From UBA1764 sp045642565 (GTDB lineage Bacteria; Bacillota; Clostridia; Peptostreptococcales; Anaerovoracaceae), in the NCBI GenBank assembly GCA_045642565.1, contig JAZUJE010000003.1:24375-88374 (forward strand): a DNA stretch of 64,000 nt, written 5' to 3'. A program made the translations under genes and the position numbers. This document shows positions 51,200 through 59,093 of this stretch, one piece after another. Position 1 is the first letter of the stretch. Each line of letters starts with the position of its first letter. Below the pieces are notes generated by a model that saw nothing but the letters and a program-made list of their open reading frames with translations, was not told the origin of the DNA and did not search any database.

Positions 51200-51481
51200 T
51201 TTATCAATCATGTGTTTGTAGCCTTCCGAGCCATATGACATACAACGATTAATTCTTGAGATTGTTGCTGTTGAGGCTCCGGTTTTTGTTTCTATATCGG
51301 TATAGGTCATTTTTTGATCAAGACATTTGGCAACTTGCCAACGCTGAGACATTGCTTGAAGCTCTTTCACTGTTACTAAATCTTCAAAGAAACGATAACA
51401 ATCTTCCTTATTGCTTAGACTAATAAAGGCTTCGAATAATTCATCGATTTCTTTTGATGCAAATTTAGATGTATATGCCAT
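51188..51481 (-). CDS. YerC/TrpR-superfamily DNA-binding protein
   Basis: This 97-residue protein of the YerC/YecD group, related to TrpR, has a helix-turn-helix in LTYTDIETKTGASTATISRINRC-type sequence (MTYTDIETKTG; ATISRINRCM), preceded by TVKELQAMSQRWQVAK. I choose ATG 51481 because GGGTGA lies seven bases before it; GTG 51490 would add three residues. Its regulon is unknown. It is isolated and divergent from the PPTase-RecX gene. Confidence 0.88.
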   Translation of the reverse strand: MAYTSKFASKEIDELFEAFISLSNKEDCYRFFEDLVTVKELQAMSQRWQVAKCLDQKMTYTDIETKTGASTATISRINRCMSYGSEGYKHMIDKLKK

Positions 51482-51554
51482 ATATTTCACCCACTTTTAT
51501 ACTTTAACGCTTTAATACACTTATATTATATACAAATAGTTCGTTATAAACAAT

Positions 51555-52445
51555 ATGAAACTTTACTTATTGAAAAAAGAAAAAGGTAAAAAGTATGAGA
51601 GCAAGTCAATTTGTAAGGCTGTTCTCGGTTTTGACTTGCAATATGATGGAGAGAAGCCTGTAAATTGCTCTATTAGTGATACAAAGAATTATTGGGCTTG
51701 TGCAATTGGAGAATGTGGGATTGATATTGAAGAGGCAAATCGCATGGTAAAACCGACTGCAGCTAAGGCCCTTCACAATAACGAACAGGAATATCTCAAA
51801 GCTCTTAGCTTTGGAACATCCGAGTGGACTAAGGAGTTTCTTAGGATTTGGACTATAAAGGAAGCTTATTACAAGCTTTTTGGAATTTCTTTTAAACAGC
51901 ATTCTGTTTTAGATGGTGATATGCTATATATTGATTCAGAAGCTGACTTCTTAATACAAAGCTTCGAAACTCATAATTTAGTCGGTTGTGTTATTTCGAA
52001 GGAAGAATTTGAAATAGTTGATATAAAGTATGCCGGAATTTCAGCTAAACCGGCCGTAGATTATGCCGCAGATTTACTTGCGATAAAAGCTTATGCAAAA
52101 TCAGATTTGCAAAAAAAACTATTAACAAAAGGATATACGCAAAACGAGATTGATTTAGCAATAAACAAATTAGAAGAACTTGGATATTTAGATGATGCAG
52201 AATATGCAAAACGTTTTGCCGACCACGCTGCATTAAACGGAAAAGGAAATTATTATATAAAAAGCAAATTACAAAAGAGTGGGATATCACCAGATTTGAT
52301 TCCCGAATTGGATGATGAATTTGAAAGGGCGTATGCTTTGGCAAAAAATATGCCAAATAAGACTCCCGATCAAATAGGTCGAAGACTTGCCGGACTGGGC
52401 TTTAGTCCGAGCGCAATTTATAAAGTATTGTCAAAAATAAGGTAA
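51555..52445 (+). CDS. 4'-phosphopantetheinyl transferase - RecX fusion
   Basis: One 296-residue chain contains two unrelated families. Residues 1-150 look like an Sfp/AcpS-type phosphopantetheinyl transferase: ECGIDIEEANR (metal-binding GID) near 55-60 and IWTIKEAYYKLFG near 98-110, with the Lys-Glu pair. Residues 165-296 match RecX: AIKAYAKSDLQKKLLTKGYT, INKLEELGYLDDAEYAKRF, and the repeat IKSKLQKSGISPDLI. RecX modulates RecA; the transferase activates carrier proteins. No internal start or frame change is visible at the junction. The ATG lacks a ribosome binding site and follows TATAAA by four bases. I do not know of this fusion. Confidence 0.85.
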   Translation: MKLYLLKKEKGKKYESKSICKAVLGFDLQYDGEKPVNCSISDTKNYWACAIGECGIDIEEANRMVKPTAAKALHNNEQEYLKALSFGTSEWTKEFLRIWTIKEAYYKLFGISFKQHSVLDGDMLYIDSEADFLIQSFETHNLVGCVISKEEFEIVDIKYAGISAKPAVDYAADLLAIKAYAKSDLQKKLLTKGYTQNEIDLAINKLEELGYLDDAEYAKRFADHAALNGKGNYYIKSKLQKSGISPDLIPELDDEFERAYALAKNMPNKTPDQIGRRLAGLGFSPSAIYKVLSKIR

Positions 52446-52457
52446 TTATTGTATAAT
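52428..52457 (+). promoter_or_regulatory. Promoter of ileS inside the end of the RecX part
   Basis: TTGTCA at 52428-52433, an 18-base spacer and TATAAT at 52452-52457. The leader of about 60 bases has only a 6-bp hairpin CCTAAG/CTTAGG and no T-box motif, then GGGAGG before ATG. Confidence 0.65.
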
Positions 52458-52523
52458 AATTTGTTATGATTTTTTGATTGAACCTAAGTACAGAGAACGC
52501 TTAGGCTCGGGAGGAATAAAAAA

Positions 52524-55500
52524 ATGTATAAAAACTTATCTGATAAGCCAATAGCAGAGGTACAGCTGGCTCAAGCAGACAAATGGGACAAGGAGAACCT
52601 TCTTGAGAAATGTGTAAGTGAAAGAGAAGATTGTCCTTCTTTTAATTTTTATGAAGGACCACCTACAGCTAATGGAAAGCCTGGAATCCATCATGTTATT
52701 GCTCGTACATTAAAAGATTCTGTTTGCCGTTATAAGACTATGCAGGGCTATAAGGTAACAAGGAAAGCAGGATGGGATACTCACGGTCTTCCGGTTGAAA
52801 TAGAAGTAGAAAAGCAACTTGGTTTTAACGGAAAACAGGATATTGAAAAATATGGAATCAAGCCTTTTAATGAAAAGTGCAAGGAATCTGTTTTTACATA
52901 CGAGAGTATGTGGAGAGATATGACGCACAGAATGGGCTATCTTATTGATCTTGATAATCCATATATAACACTTGATAACAATTACATTGAAACGGTTTGG
53001 TGGATTCTTAAAGAATTCTTTAAAGCCGGATTGATTTATGAAGGACATAAAGTAATTCCTTATTGTCCTCGTTGTGGCACTGGACTTGCATCCCACGAAG
53101 TAGCTCAAGGCTATAAAGATGTAAATGTAATCACTTTGACAGTACCTTTTAAGAAAAAGGGCGAAGAAAATACTTATTTCCTTGCATGGACAACAACAGC
53201 TTGGACTCTTGCTGCTAACGAATTCCTGGCAGTAGGCCCGGAGCTTGATTATGTAAAGGCAAAACAGGGTGACAAGTATTATTATCTTGCTAAAAGTTTA
53301 GTTGAAAAAGTCCTTGGCGCAAATGGCGAATATGAAATTGTCGAAGAGATGAAGGGCAAGGATCTTGAGAACATGGAATACGAACAGCTTATGCCTTTCG
53401 TAGATGTTCCGGGGAAAGCATTCTTCGTTGGATGTGCAGATTATGTATCTACAGAAGATGGTACAGGTATAGTTCACTGTGCTCCGGCATTTGGTGAAGA
53501 TGACTATAATGCAGGTAGAAAATATAATGTAACTGTTGTTAACCCTGTAGATTTAGAGGGGAAATATATAACAACTCCTTGGGCTGGACATTTCATCATG
53601 GAACCCGGCCTTGATGTTGAGATTATCAAGTACCTTGCAAGTGAAGGCAAACTTTACGCAAAGGAAAAAATTTCTCATAATTATCCACATTGCTGGCGTT
53701 GTGATACACCACTTGTTTACTATGCAAAACCATCATGGTATATCGAAATGACTAAGCTTCGCGACAAGCTCGTTGAATCTAATAATGCTGTAAATTGGCA
53801 TCCAAGAGCAATCGGAGAAGGTCGTTTCGGGAACTGGATTGCTGATGTAAAAGATTGGGCTATTTCACGAAATAGATATTGGGGTACGCCAATTAATATT
53901 TGGCGTTGTGAGTGTGGCAATCTTGAATCTATCGGTTCAAGAGCTGAACTTGTTGAAAAATCTATTGAAGATATAACGGAACAAATAGAACTTCATAGAC
54001 CATATGTAGATGATGTACATATTAAATGCGAAAAGTGCGGAAAGACTATGAGCAGAATCCCTGAGGTTATGGATTGCTGGTTTGATAGTGGATCTATGCC
54101 ATTTGCTCAAAGACATTATCCATTTGAAAATAAAGAGAATTTTGAAAAAGAATTCTTCCCTGCAGATTTTATTTGTGAAGGTATTGATCAAACAAGAGGT
54201 TGGTTCTATTCATTACTTGCTATATCTACATTTGTTATGGGTAAAGCCCCATATAAGAATGTATTAGTAAATGATCTTGTCCTCGATAAAGAGGGTAAGA
54301 AAATGAGTAAACATAAAGGTAATACTGTTAACCCGTTTGAGCTTTTCGATAAATATGGGGCAGACGCAGTAAGATGGTATTTGCTTTCTGTTTCACCTGT
54401 ATGGCTTCCGACTAAATTCGATGAAGATGGTTTGATTGAAGTTCAAGGTAAGTTCTTCGGAACTCTTAGAAATGTATATAACTTCTTTACGCTTTACGCT
54501 AATACAGATAATATTGATGCATCAAAGTGCTTTGTTGAGTATTCTAAGCGTCCGGAACTTGATAGATGGATTTTATCTAAATATAACCAGCTCGTTGCAG
54601 ATGTAACGGATGCTATGGAAGATTATGATCATAATAAAACTGTTAAGCTGATTACAGAATTTGTAAACGAAGATTTATCCAATTGGTACATCAGACGCGC
54701 AAGAAGAAGATTCTATGCAGATGGACTTGATGATGATAAGAAAGCTGTTTATGGAACAAGCTATGAGGTCTTAGTTGGATTAACAAAATTGATGGCTCCA
54801 TTTGCTCCGTTTATTACCGAGGAAATTTATCAGAATTTAACCGGTGAAGAAACAGTACATACTGCAAGCTTCCCTAAAGCAGACAAATCTGTTATTGATA
54901 AGTCTCTTGAAAGAAGAATGGACCTTGTTCGTGATATTGTTACGATGGGCCGTGGGGTAAGAGAAAAATCAAAAATAAAGGTTCGTCAACCTCTTTCAGA
55001 ATTGCTGGTTGATGGTAAATATGAGGCTGAAATAGGATATATGTCCGACTTAATTAAGGAAGAACTTAATGTTAAGAATGTAGCCTTTGCTCAAAATATG
55101 GATACATATCTTGATTATCAACTCAAACCTGATTTCAGAGTAGCAGGCCCAATATTAGGTCAAAAGATTAAAGCTTTTGGTGGTGCTGTAGCTAAGCTTG
55201 ATCCGAAGAAGGTTTTGGAAGATTTAAGCTCTGCCGGAAAGATTGTCATTAATCTTAATGGTGAGGACACGGATATTACATCAGATATGGTTTCTGTTAA
55301 TGTACAGGCCAAGGAAGGCTTCTCAGCTGATCAGCAAGGCGAGCTTTGTGTAATCCTTGATACAAATTTAAGTGACGAATTAGTTTCTGAAGGTCTTGCA
55401 AGAGAACTTGTCTCAAAGATTCAGCAGATGAGAAAGAACAAGAACTTTGAAATGATGGATAGAATTGATATCTTTGTTGAAGCTGATGAGGATGTACGCA

Positions 55501-55628
55501 AGGCAATAACAACTTACGCTGATTATATCAAGAAAGAGACATTAGCAGATAATATCAGTGAGAAATCTGGCCTTGAAGAATTTGATTTGAATGGACACAA
55601 GACAGGTATAAATGTAGAAAAGAAATAG
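52524..55628 (+). CDS. ileS: Isoleucyl-tRNA synthetase, eukaryote-like (type 2)
   Basis: This class I synthetase (1034 residues) charges tRNA-Ile. HIGH is in FYEGPPTANGKPGIHH, with KAGWDTHGLPVEIEVEKQLG, an editing domain with WTTTAWTL and GTGIVHCAPAFGEDDY, and KMSKS in GKKMSKHKGNTVNP. The N-terminal signature EGPPTANGKPGIHHV and overall length match the type 2 (IleRS2, eukaryote-like) group, which is typically insensitive to mupirocin, rather than the DGPPYANG type. It is monocistronic, with its own promoter and strong terminator. Confidence 0.95.
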   Translation: MYKNLSDKPIAEVQLAQADKWDKENLLEKCVSEREDCPSFNFYEGPPTANGKPGIHHVIARTLKDSVCRYKTMQGYKVTRKAGWDTHGLPVEIEVEKQLGFNGKQDIEKYGIKPFNEKCKESVFTYESMWRDMTHRMGYLIDLDNPYITLDNNYIETVWWILKEFFKAGLIYEGHKVIPYCPRCGTGLASHEVAQGYKDVNVITLTVPFKKKGEENTYFLAWTTTAWTLAANEFLAVGPELDYVKAKQGDKYYYLAKSLVEKVLGANGEYEIVEEMKGKDLENMEYEQLMPFVDVPGKAFFVGCADYVSTEDGTGIVHCAPAFGEDDYNAGRKYNVTVVNPVDLEGKYITTPWAGHFIMEPGLDVEIIKYLASEGKLYAKEKISHNYPHCWRCDTPLVYYAKPSWYIEMTKLRDKLVESNNAVNWHPRAIGEGRFGNWIADVKDWAISRNRYWGTPINIWRCECGNLESIGSRAELVEKSIEDITEQIELHRPYVDDVHIKCEKCGKTMSRIPEVMDCWFDSGSMPFAQRHYPFENKENFEKEFFPADFICEGIDQTRGWFYSLLAISTFVMGKAPYKNVLVNDLVLDKEGKKMSKHKGNTVNPFELFDKYGADAVRWYLLSVSPVWLPTKFDEDGLIEVQGKFFGTLRNVYNFFTLYANTDNIDASKCFVEYSKRPELDRWILSKYNQLVADVTDAMEDYDHNKTVKLITEFVNEDLSNWYIRRARRRFYADGLDDDKKAVYGTSYEVLVGLTKLMAPFAPFITEEIYQNLTGEETVHTASFPKADKSVIDKSLERRMDLVRDIVTMGRGVREKSKIKVRQPLSELLVDGKYEAEIGYMSDLIKEELNVKNVAFAQNMDTYLDYQLKPDFRVAGPILGQKIKAFGGAVAKLDPKKVLEDLSSAGKIVINLNGEDTDITSDMVSVNVQAKEGFSADQQGELCVILDTNLSDELVSEGLARELVSKIQQMRKNKNFEMMDRIDIFVEADEDVRKAITTYADYIKKETLADNISEKSGLEEFDLNGHKTGINVEKK

Positions 55629-55635
55629 TTTATTT

Positions 55636-55670
55636 AAAAGTGGTTAAGTTTTAAACTTAACCACTTTTTA
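55636..55670 (+). terminator. Terminator of ileS
   Basis: A perfect 15-bp stem AAAAGTGGTTAAGTT/AACTTAACCACTTTT with a three-base loop and Ts. Confidence 0.85.
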
Positions 55671-55707
55671 TGTTATAATTTTGTATACCGATAGGAGATG
55701 TATACAA
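55671..55707 (+). promoter_or_regulatory. gntR promoter and paired operator
   Basis: TGTTATAAT at 55671-55679 is an extended -10. TTGTATAC (55681-55688) and GTATACAA (55700-55707) form an inverted repeat that encloses the ribosome binding site AGGAG and reaches the ATG. This is typical of autoregulation and fits the FadR-subfamily consensus TnGTnnnACnA. Confidence 0.65.
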
Positions 55708-56324
55708 TGGATTTATTTGAAATTTTAAGAGACGATATTTTGCAACAAAAAATCGAAAATGGGACAAAAATAACTGAAGCCGCAGTTTGCGAGATGTATG
55801 GCGTAAGCCGAACTCCGGTAAGAGAGGCGTTTCAAAAGCTGGAACTTGACGGGCTCATTGATATTATCCCAAACAAGGGCGCTTTTGTCAGAGGATTAAC
55901 CTCACAAGACATTAAAGATATGTATGAATTGCGCAAAGCCTATGAAATTATTTGTGTTCAGTTTGCAATTGACAGAATATCAGATGATGATATGCGCAAA
56001 TTAAAGGAAAGTTATGATTTGATGGAGTTTTTTAGAATCAAGGAAGACCCTGAAAAATTTATGGGTATGAATACTCAATTTCATCAAATCTTATATAATG
56101 CCACAGGCAATAGGATGCTTCAGCATGTATTGACTTCTTATCAGGTTTATACAAAAAATACAAAGCTTAGTCATGATTATATCAGAGAATATTTTGATGA
56201 TGTTTTAGCAGAGCATAAGGCAATATACGAAGCGATAGTTAATAAGAATAAAAAAGCTGCTGCAGAGGCTGCTGCAGTGCATATGGATAATAGTAAGCGT
56301 AGAGCGGGGTTTGTTGAAGAATGA
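55707..56324 (+). CDS. GntR family (FadR-type) transcriptional regulator
   Basis: This 205-residue regulator has an N-terminal winged helix (ITEAAVCEMYGVSRTPVREAFQKLELDGLI, given here as ITEAAVCEMYGVS then TPVREAFQKLE) and a C-terminal all-helical FCD ligand domain with MYELRKAYE, FHQILYNATGN and EHKAIYEAIV, which usually binds an organic acid with a metal ion. I use ATG 55707, ten bases from AGGAG, rather than ATG 55698, which is too close. It is coupled to the reductase gene by a four-base overlap, so it may control that operon and perhaps gdhA. Confidence 0.9.
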   Translation: MDLFEILRDDILQQKIENGTKITEAAVCEMYGVSRTPVREAFQKLELDGLIDIIPNKGAFVRGLTSQDIKDMYELRKAYEIICVQFAIDRISDDDMRKLKESYDLMEFFRIKEDPEKFMGMNTQFHQILYNATGNRMLQHVLTSYQVYTKNTKLSHDYIREYFDDVLAEHKAIYEAIVNKNKKAAAEAAAVHMDNSKRRAGFVEE

Positions 56325-57463
56325 TTTACAGAGAATTCAAAGAGACGAAATTAAGTTTGCTTGGATTTGGAACAATGAGGCTTCCTCTTTTAGAAGATGG
56401 AAAGACCATCGATCGTGAAGAAGTCTATAAAATGACTGATTATGCAATGGCTAATGGCGTTAATTATTTTGATACGGCATATCCGTATCATGAATGCCAA
56501 TCAGAAGTGGTAATAGGCGAAGCGCTAAAAAAGTACCCAAGAGATAGCTTTTATCTTGCCACAAAATATCCTGGACACCAGCCATCTACAGTAATTAATC
56601 CAAAAGATACTTTTGCAGAACAACTAAAGAAGTGTCAGGTTGACTATTTTGATTTTTATCTTTTGCATAATATATCCGAATTTTCAATGGATGATTACAT
56701 GTCTGATGAAAAAGCTATTTGTGCATATTTTGTTGAGATGAAGAAGCAAGGGAAAATTAAGCATTTGGGCTTTTCCACCCATGCCAGAGTAGAGAATCTA
56801 AAGCCTTTCCTTGAAAAGTATGGACAGTATATGGAATTTTGTCAGATTCAGCTAAATTATGTAGATTGGAGCCTGCAAAATGCTAAAGCAAAGATGGAAC
56901 TTCTTAAGCAATATAACATTCCTGTATGGGTAATGGAACCTGTGCGTGGCGGGAAGCTTGCAGAAAATGGTGTTGATAAAGCTTTCAGATGGATTATGCA
57001 ATTCCCTGAAGTAAAAATGATACTTAGTGGAATGAGCAACTTCGATCAAATGAAACAAAATATTGATATATTTTCAGAAGAAAAGCCAACTACGGCAGAA
57101 GAGAATGAAGAACTTTACGCTTTTGCAGAAAAGTTTAAGGCTTCTGTTCCATGCACTGCATGCGGATATTGTGCAAAGTATTGCAAGCATCATATAGATA
57201 TTCCTACGCAAATTAAGATTTACAATGAAGCAAAGGTATATAAAAGTATTAATGTTGCAATGCAAAACGAGGCTATTCCGGAAGAAAACAGATGCTCTGC
57301 ATGTGAGGCTTGCGGTGAATGTGCAAAGCAATGTCCTCAGAAGATAGATATTCCGGATGTAATGAAAAAACTTACAACCATATTGAATGAGATGCCATCT
57401 TGGGCTCAGATGTGTGCAGAACGAGATGCCGCAGCAAGAAAGACTTTAGGTTTGGATAAATGA
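56321..57463 (+). CDS. Aldo/keto reductase with ferredoxin-type domain
   Basis: This 380-residue protein joins an aldo/keto reductase barrel (residues 1-275) to a two-cluster 4Fe-4S segment. The tetrad is visible: Asp and Tyr in YFDTAYPYH, Lys in LATKYPG, His in YLLHNIS. The C-terminus has CTACGYCAKYC and CSACEACGECAKQCP, two CxxCxxCxxxC-type sites. Such oxidoreductases are common in anaerobic Clostridia; substrates are largely unknown. It overlaps gntR and hom by four bases each, forming one operon. Confidence 0.93.
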   Translation: MIYREFKETKLSLLGFGTMRLPLLEDGKTIDREEVYKMTDYAMANGVNYFDTAYPYHECQSEVVIGEALKKYPRDSFYLATKYPGHQPSTVINPKDTFAEQLKKCQVDYFDFYLLHNISEFSMDDYMSDEKAICAYFVEMKKQGKIKHLGFSTHARVENLKPFLEKYGQYMEFCQIQLNYVDWSLQNAKAKMELLKQYNIPVWVMEPVRGGKLAENGVDKAFRWIMQFPEVKMILSGMSNFDQMKQNIDIFSEEKPTTAEENEELYAFAEKFKASVPCTACGYCAKYCKHHIDIPTQIKIYNEAKVYKSINVAMQNEAIPEENRCSACEACGECAKQCPQKIDIPDVMKKLTTILNEMPSWAQMCAERDAAARKTLGLDK

Positions 57464-58431
57464 TGAAAAGAATTAATATTGCTTTACTCGGTTTTGGAAC
57501 AGTGGGTAGGGGTACATATAAAGCTTTAACCGACAATGCAAAACTGATAGAAAAACGCTATGGGGTTAGTATAAAAGTAAAGAGAATATTGGAGATTAAC
57601 GAAGCTTCAATTAAGAGTTCAGCTTTAAAGCCATCAATTTTCACATCAAAATACGAAGACATTTTAAATGATAAAGATATAACAATCGTGGTAGAAATGC
57701 TGGGCGGTATAGAACCTGCAACAAGCTTTATGCTATCAGCTCTTAATGCTAAAAAGAATGTAGTAAGTTCGAATAAAGCAGCACTTGCCGCAAATCTGCC
57801 TAAACTAAAGAGTGCAGCAAAAAAAGCTGGGGTTAATTTGCTGTATGAAGCTTCTGTTTGCGGGGCAATTCCTGTTATGAGTACAATTTCCGGCAATCTT
57901 GGGGGTAATAAATTTACCGAAATTAAGGGCATTGTTAACGGAACATCTAACTATATTTTAAGTCAGATGTCTGAAAATGGAATGAGTTATGATCAAGCTT
58001 TAAGCATGGCTCAAAAACTCGGCTTTGCAGAAGCTGATCCTACTGCCGATGTAGAGGGAATAGATTCTGCGAATAAGATTTGTTTGCTTGCAGATTTAGC
58101 CATGAATTATTACCAAAAGCCGGATAGCATAAAGCGGGTTGGAATAACAAAGATTGGGGTAAAAGAAATTGCCAAAGCTAAGTCAAAGGGATGCAAAATT
58201 AAACTTATCGCTAAGGCTGTTCAAAAAGATGATAGCGTTACCCTTAGTGTAAAGCCCGAGATGGTAAAAAGTAATGATATTTTGTACAACGTAGACAATG
58301 AATTTAATGGCATTACACTTTCAACAGATTGTGCCGGAGATATTTTTCTATACGGCCCAGGGGCAGGCTCTCTTCCAACGGGCTCTGCAGTGCTTGGTGA
58401 CATAATAAAGATTGCAAAATGTCTAAGTTAG
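57460..58431 (+). CDS. hom: Homoserine dehydrogenase without ACT domain
   Basis: This enzyme reduces aspartate semialdehyde to homoserine. It has INIALLGFGTVGRGTYKAL, VVEMLGGIEPA, VSSNKAALA with the catalytic Lys region, YEASVCGAIPVMSTI, GIVNGTSNYILSQM, LGFAEADPTADVEGIDSANK, and GPGAGSLPTGSAVLGDI at the end. At 323 residues it stops after the catalytic core; the regulatory ACT domain of longer homologues (about 430 residues) is absent, so threonine feedback through that domain is not expected. It overlaps nth by 13 bases. Confidence 0.94.
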   Translation: MMKRINIALLGFGTVGRGTYKALTDNAKLIEKRYGVSIKVKRILEINEASIKSSALKPSIFTSKYEDILNDKDITIVVEMLGGIEPATSFMLSALNAKKNVVSSNKAALAANLPKLKSAAKKAGVNLLYEASVCGAIPVMSTISGNLGGNKFTEIKGIVNGTSNYILSQMSENGMSYDQALSMAQKLGFAEADPTADVEGIDSANKICLLADLAMNYYQKPDSIKRVGITKIGVKEIAKAKSKGCKIKLIAKAVQKDDSVTLSVKPEMVKSNDILYNVDNEFNGITLSTDCAGDIFLYGPGAGSLPTGSAVLGDIIKIAKCLS

Positions 58432-59054
58432 CTAATAAAAACAAAATAAAGGTTATGGAAGTCCTTTTAGCTGAATATCCGGATGCTGAATGTGCTCTAA
58501 ATCATAAGAATGTGTATGAACTTTTAGTGGCAACAGTGCTGTCTGCTCAAACTACCGATATGTCGGTTAATAAAGTGACTCCGGCATTATTTAAAAGAGC
58601 TAATAATGCGAATAAGATGGCAAAAATGAAGCTATTAGAGCTCGAAAATTACATCCATAGCATAGGGATGTACAAGCAAAAAGCCAAGAATATTAAAGCT
58701 CTTTCTAAAATTCTCGTTGAAAAGTATGATGCTGATGTCCCACAAGATTTCGATGCACTCATTTCGCTCCCCGGAGTGGGAAGAAAGACTGCAAATGTGG
58801 TTTTATCTGTCGGCTTTGGAGAGCAACATATAGCTGTTGATACACATGTGTTCCGTTTAGCAAATAGAATTGGTTTAGTAGAAACAAACAATGTGCTTGA
58901 TACAGAATTGTCATTAATGAAATGTATACCCGAAGAACATTGGACTGAAATGCATCATGCATTAATCTTTCACGGAAGAAAAGTGTGCAATGCAAAAAAA
59001 CCATTATGTGAAAAATGTTGTATAAAAAATATATGTAAAAAGAATTCATTATGA
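58419..59054 (+). CDS. nth: Endonuclease III
   Basis: Nth (211 residues) is the base-excision DNA glycosylase/AP lyase for oxidised pyrimidines. It shows LLVATVLSAQTTD, the helix-hairpin-helix LPGVGRKTANV with the catalytic Lys, VDTHVFRLANR with the catalytic Asp, and the C-x6-C-x2-C-x5-C iron-sulfur loop near the end. It starts inside the hom end. Its TGA stop is part of the first pgk promoter element. Confidence 0.97.
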   Translation: MSKLANKNKIKVMEVLLAEYPDAECALNHKNVYELLVATVLSAQTTDMSVNKVTPALFKRANNANKMAKMKLLELENYIHSIGMYKQKAKNIKALSKILVEKYDADVPQDFDALISLPGVGRKTANVVLSVGFGEQHIAVDTHVFRLANRIGLVETNNVLDTELSLMKCIPEEHWTEMHHALIFHGRKVCNAKKPLCEKCCIKNICKKNSL

Positions 59055-59070
59055 TATAATGTGATATAAT
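59052..59070 (+). promoter_or_regulatory. Tandem extended -10 elements before pgk
   Basis: TGATATAAT occurs at 59052-59060 and again at 59062-59070, ten bases apart, each a perfect extended -10. The first TGA is the stop codon of nth. GAGG lies before the pgk ATG. Confidence 0.6.
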
Positions 59071-59093
59071 ATTTATACATAGAGGTTTTTAAA

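Noticed and set aside
52464..52523. Possible T-box leader before ileS
   Set aside because: The leader is only about 60 bases, with one small hairpin and no T-box sequence.
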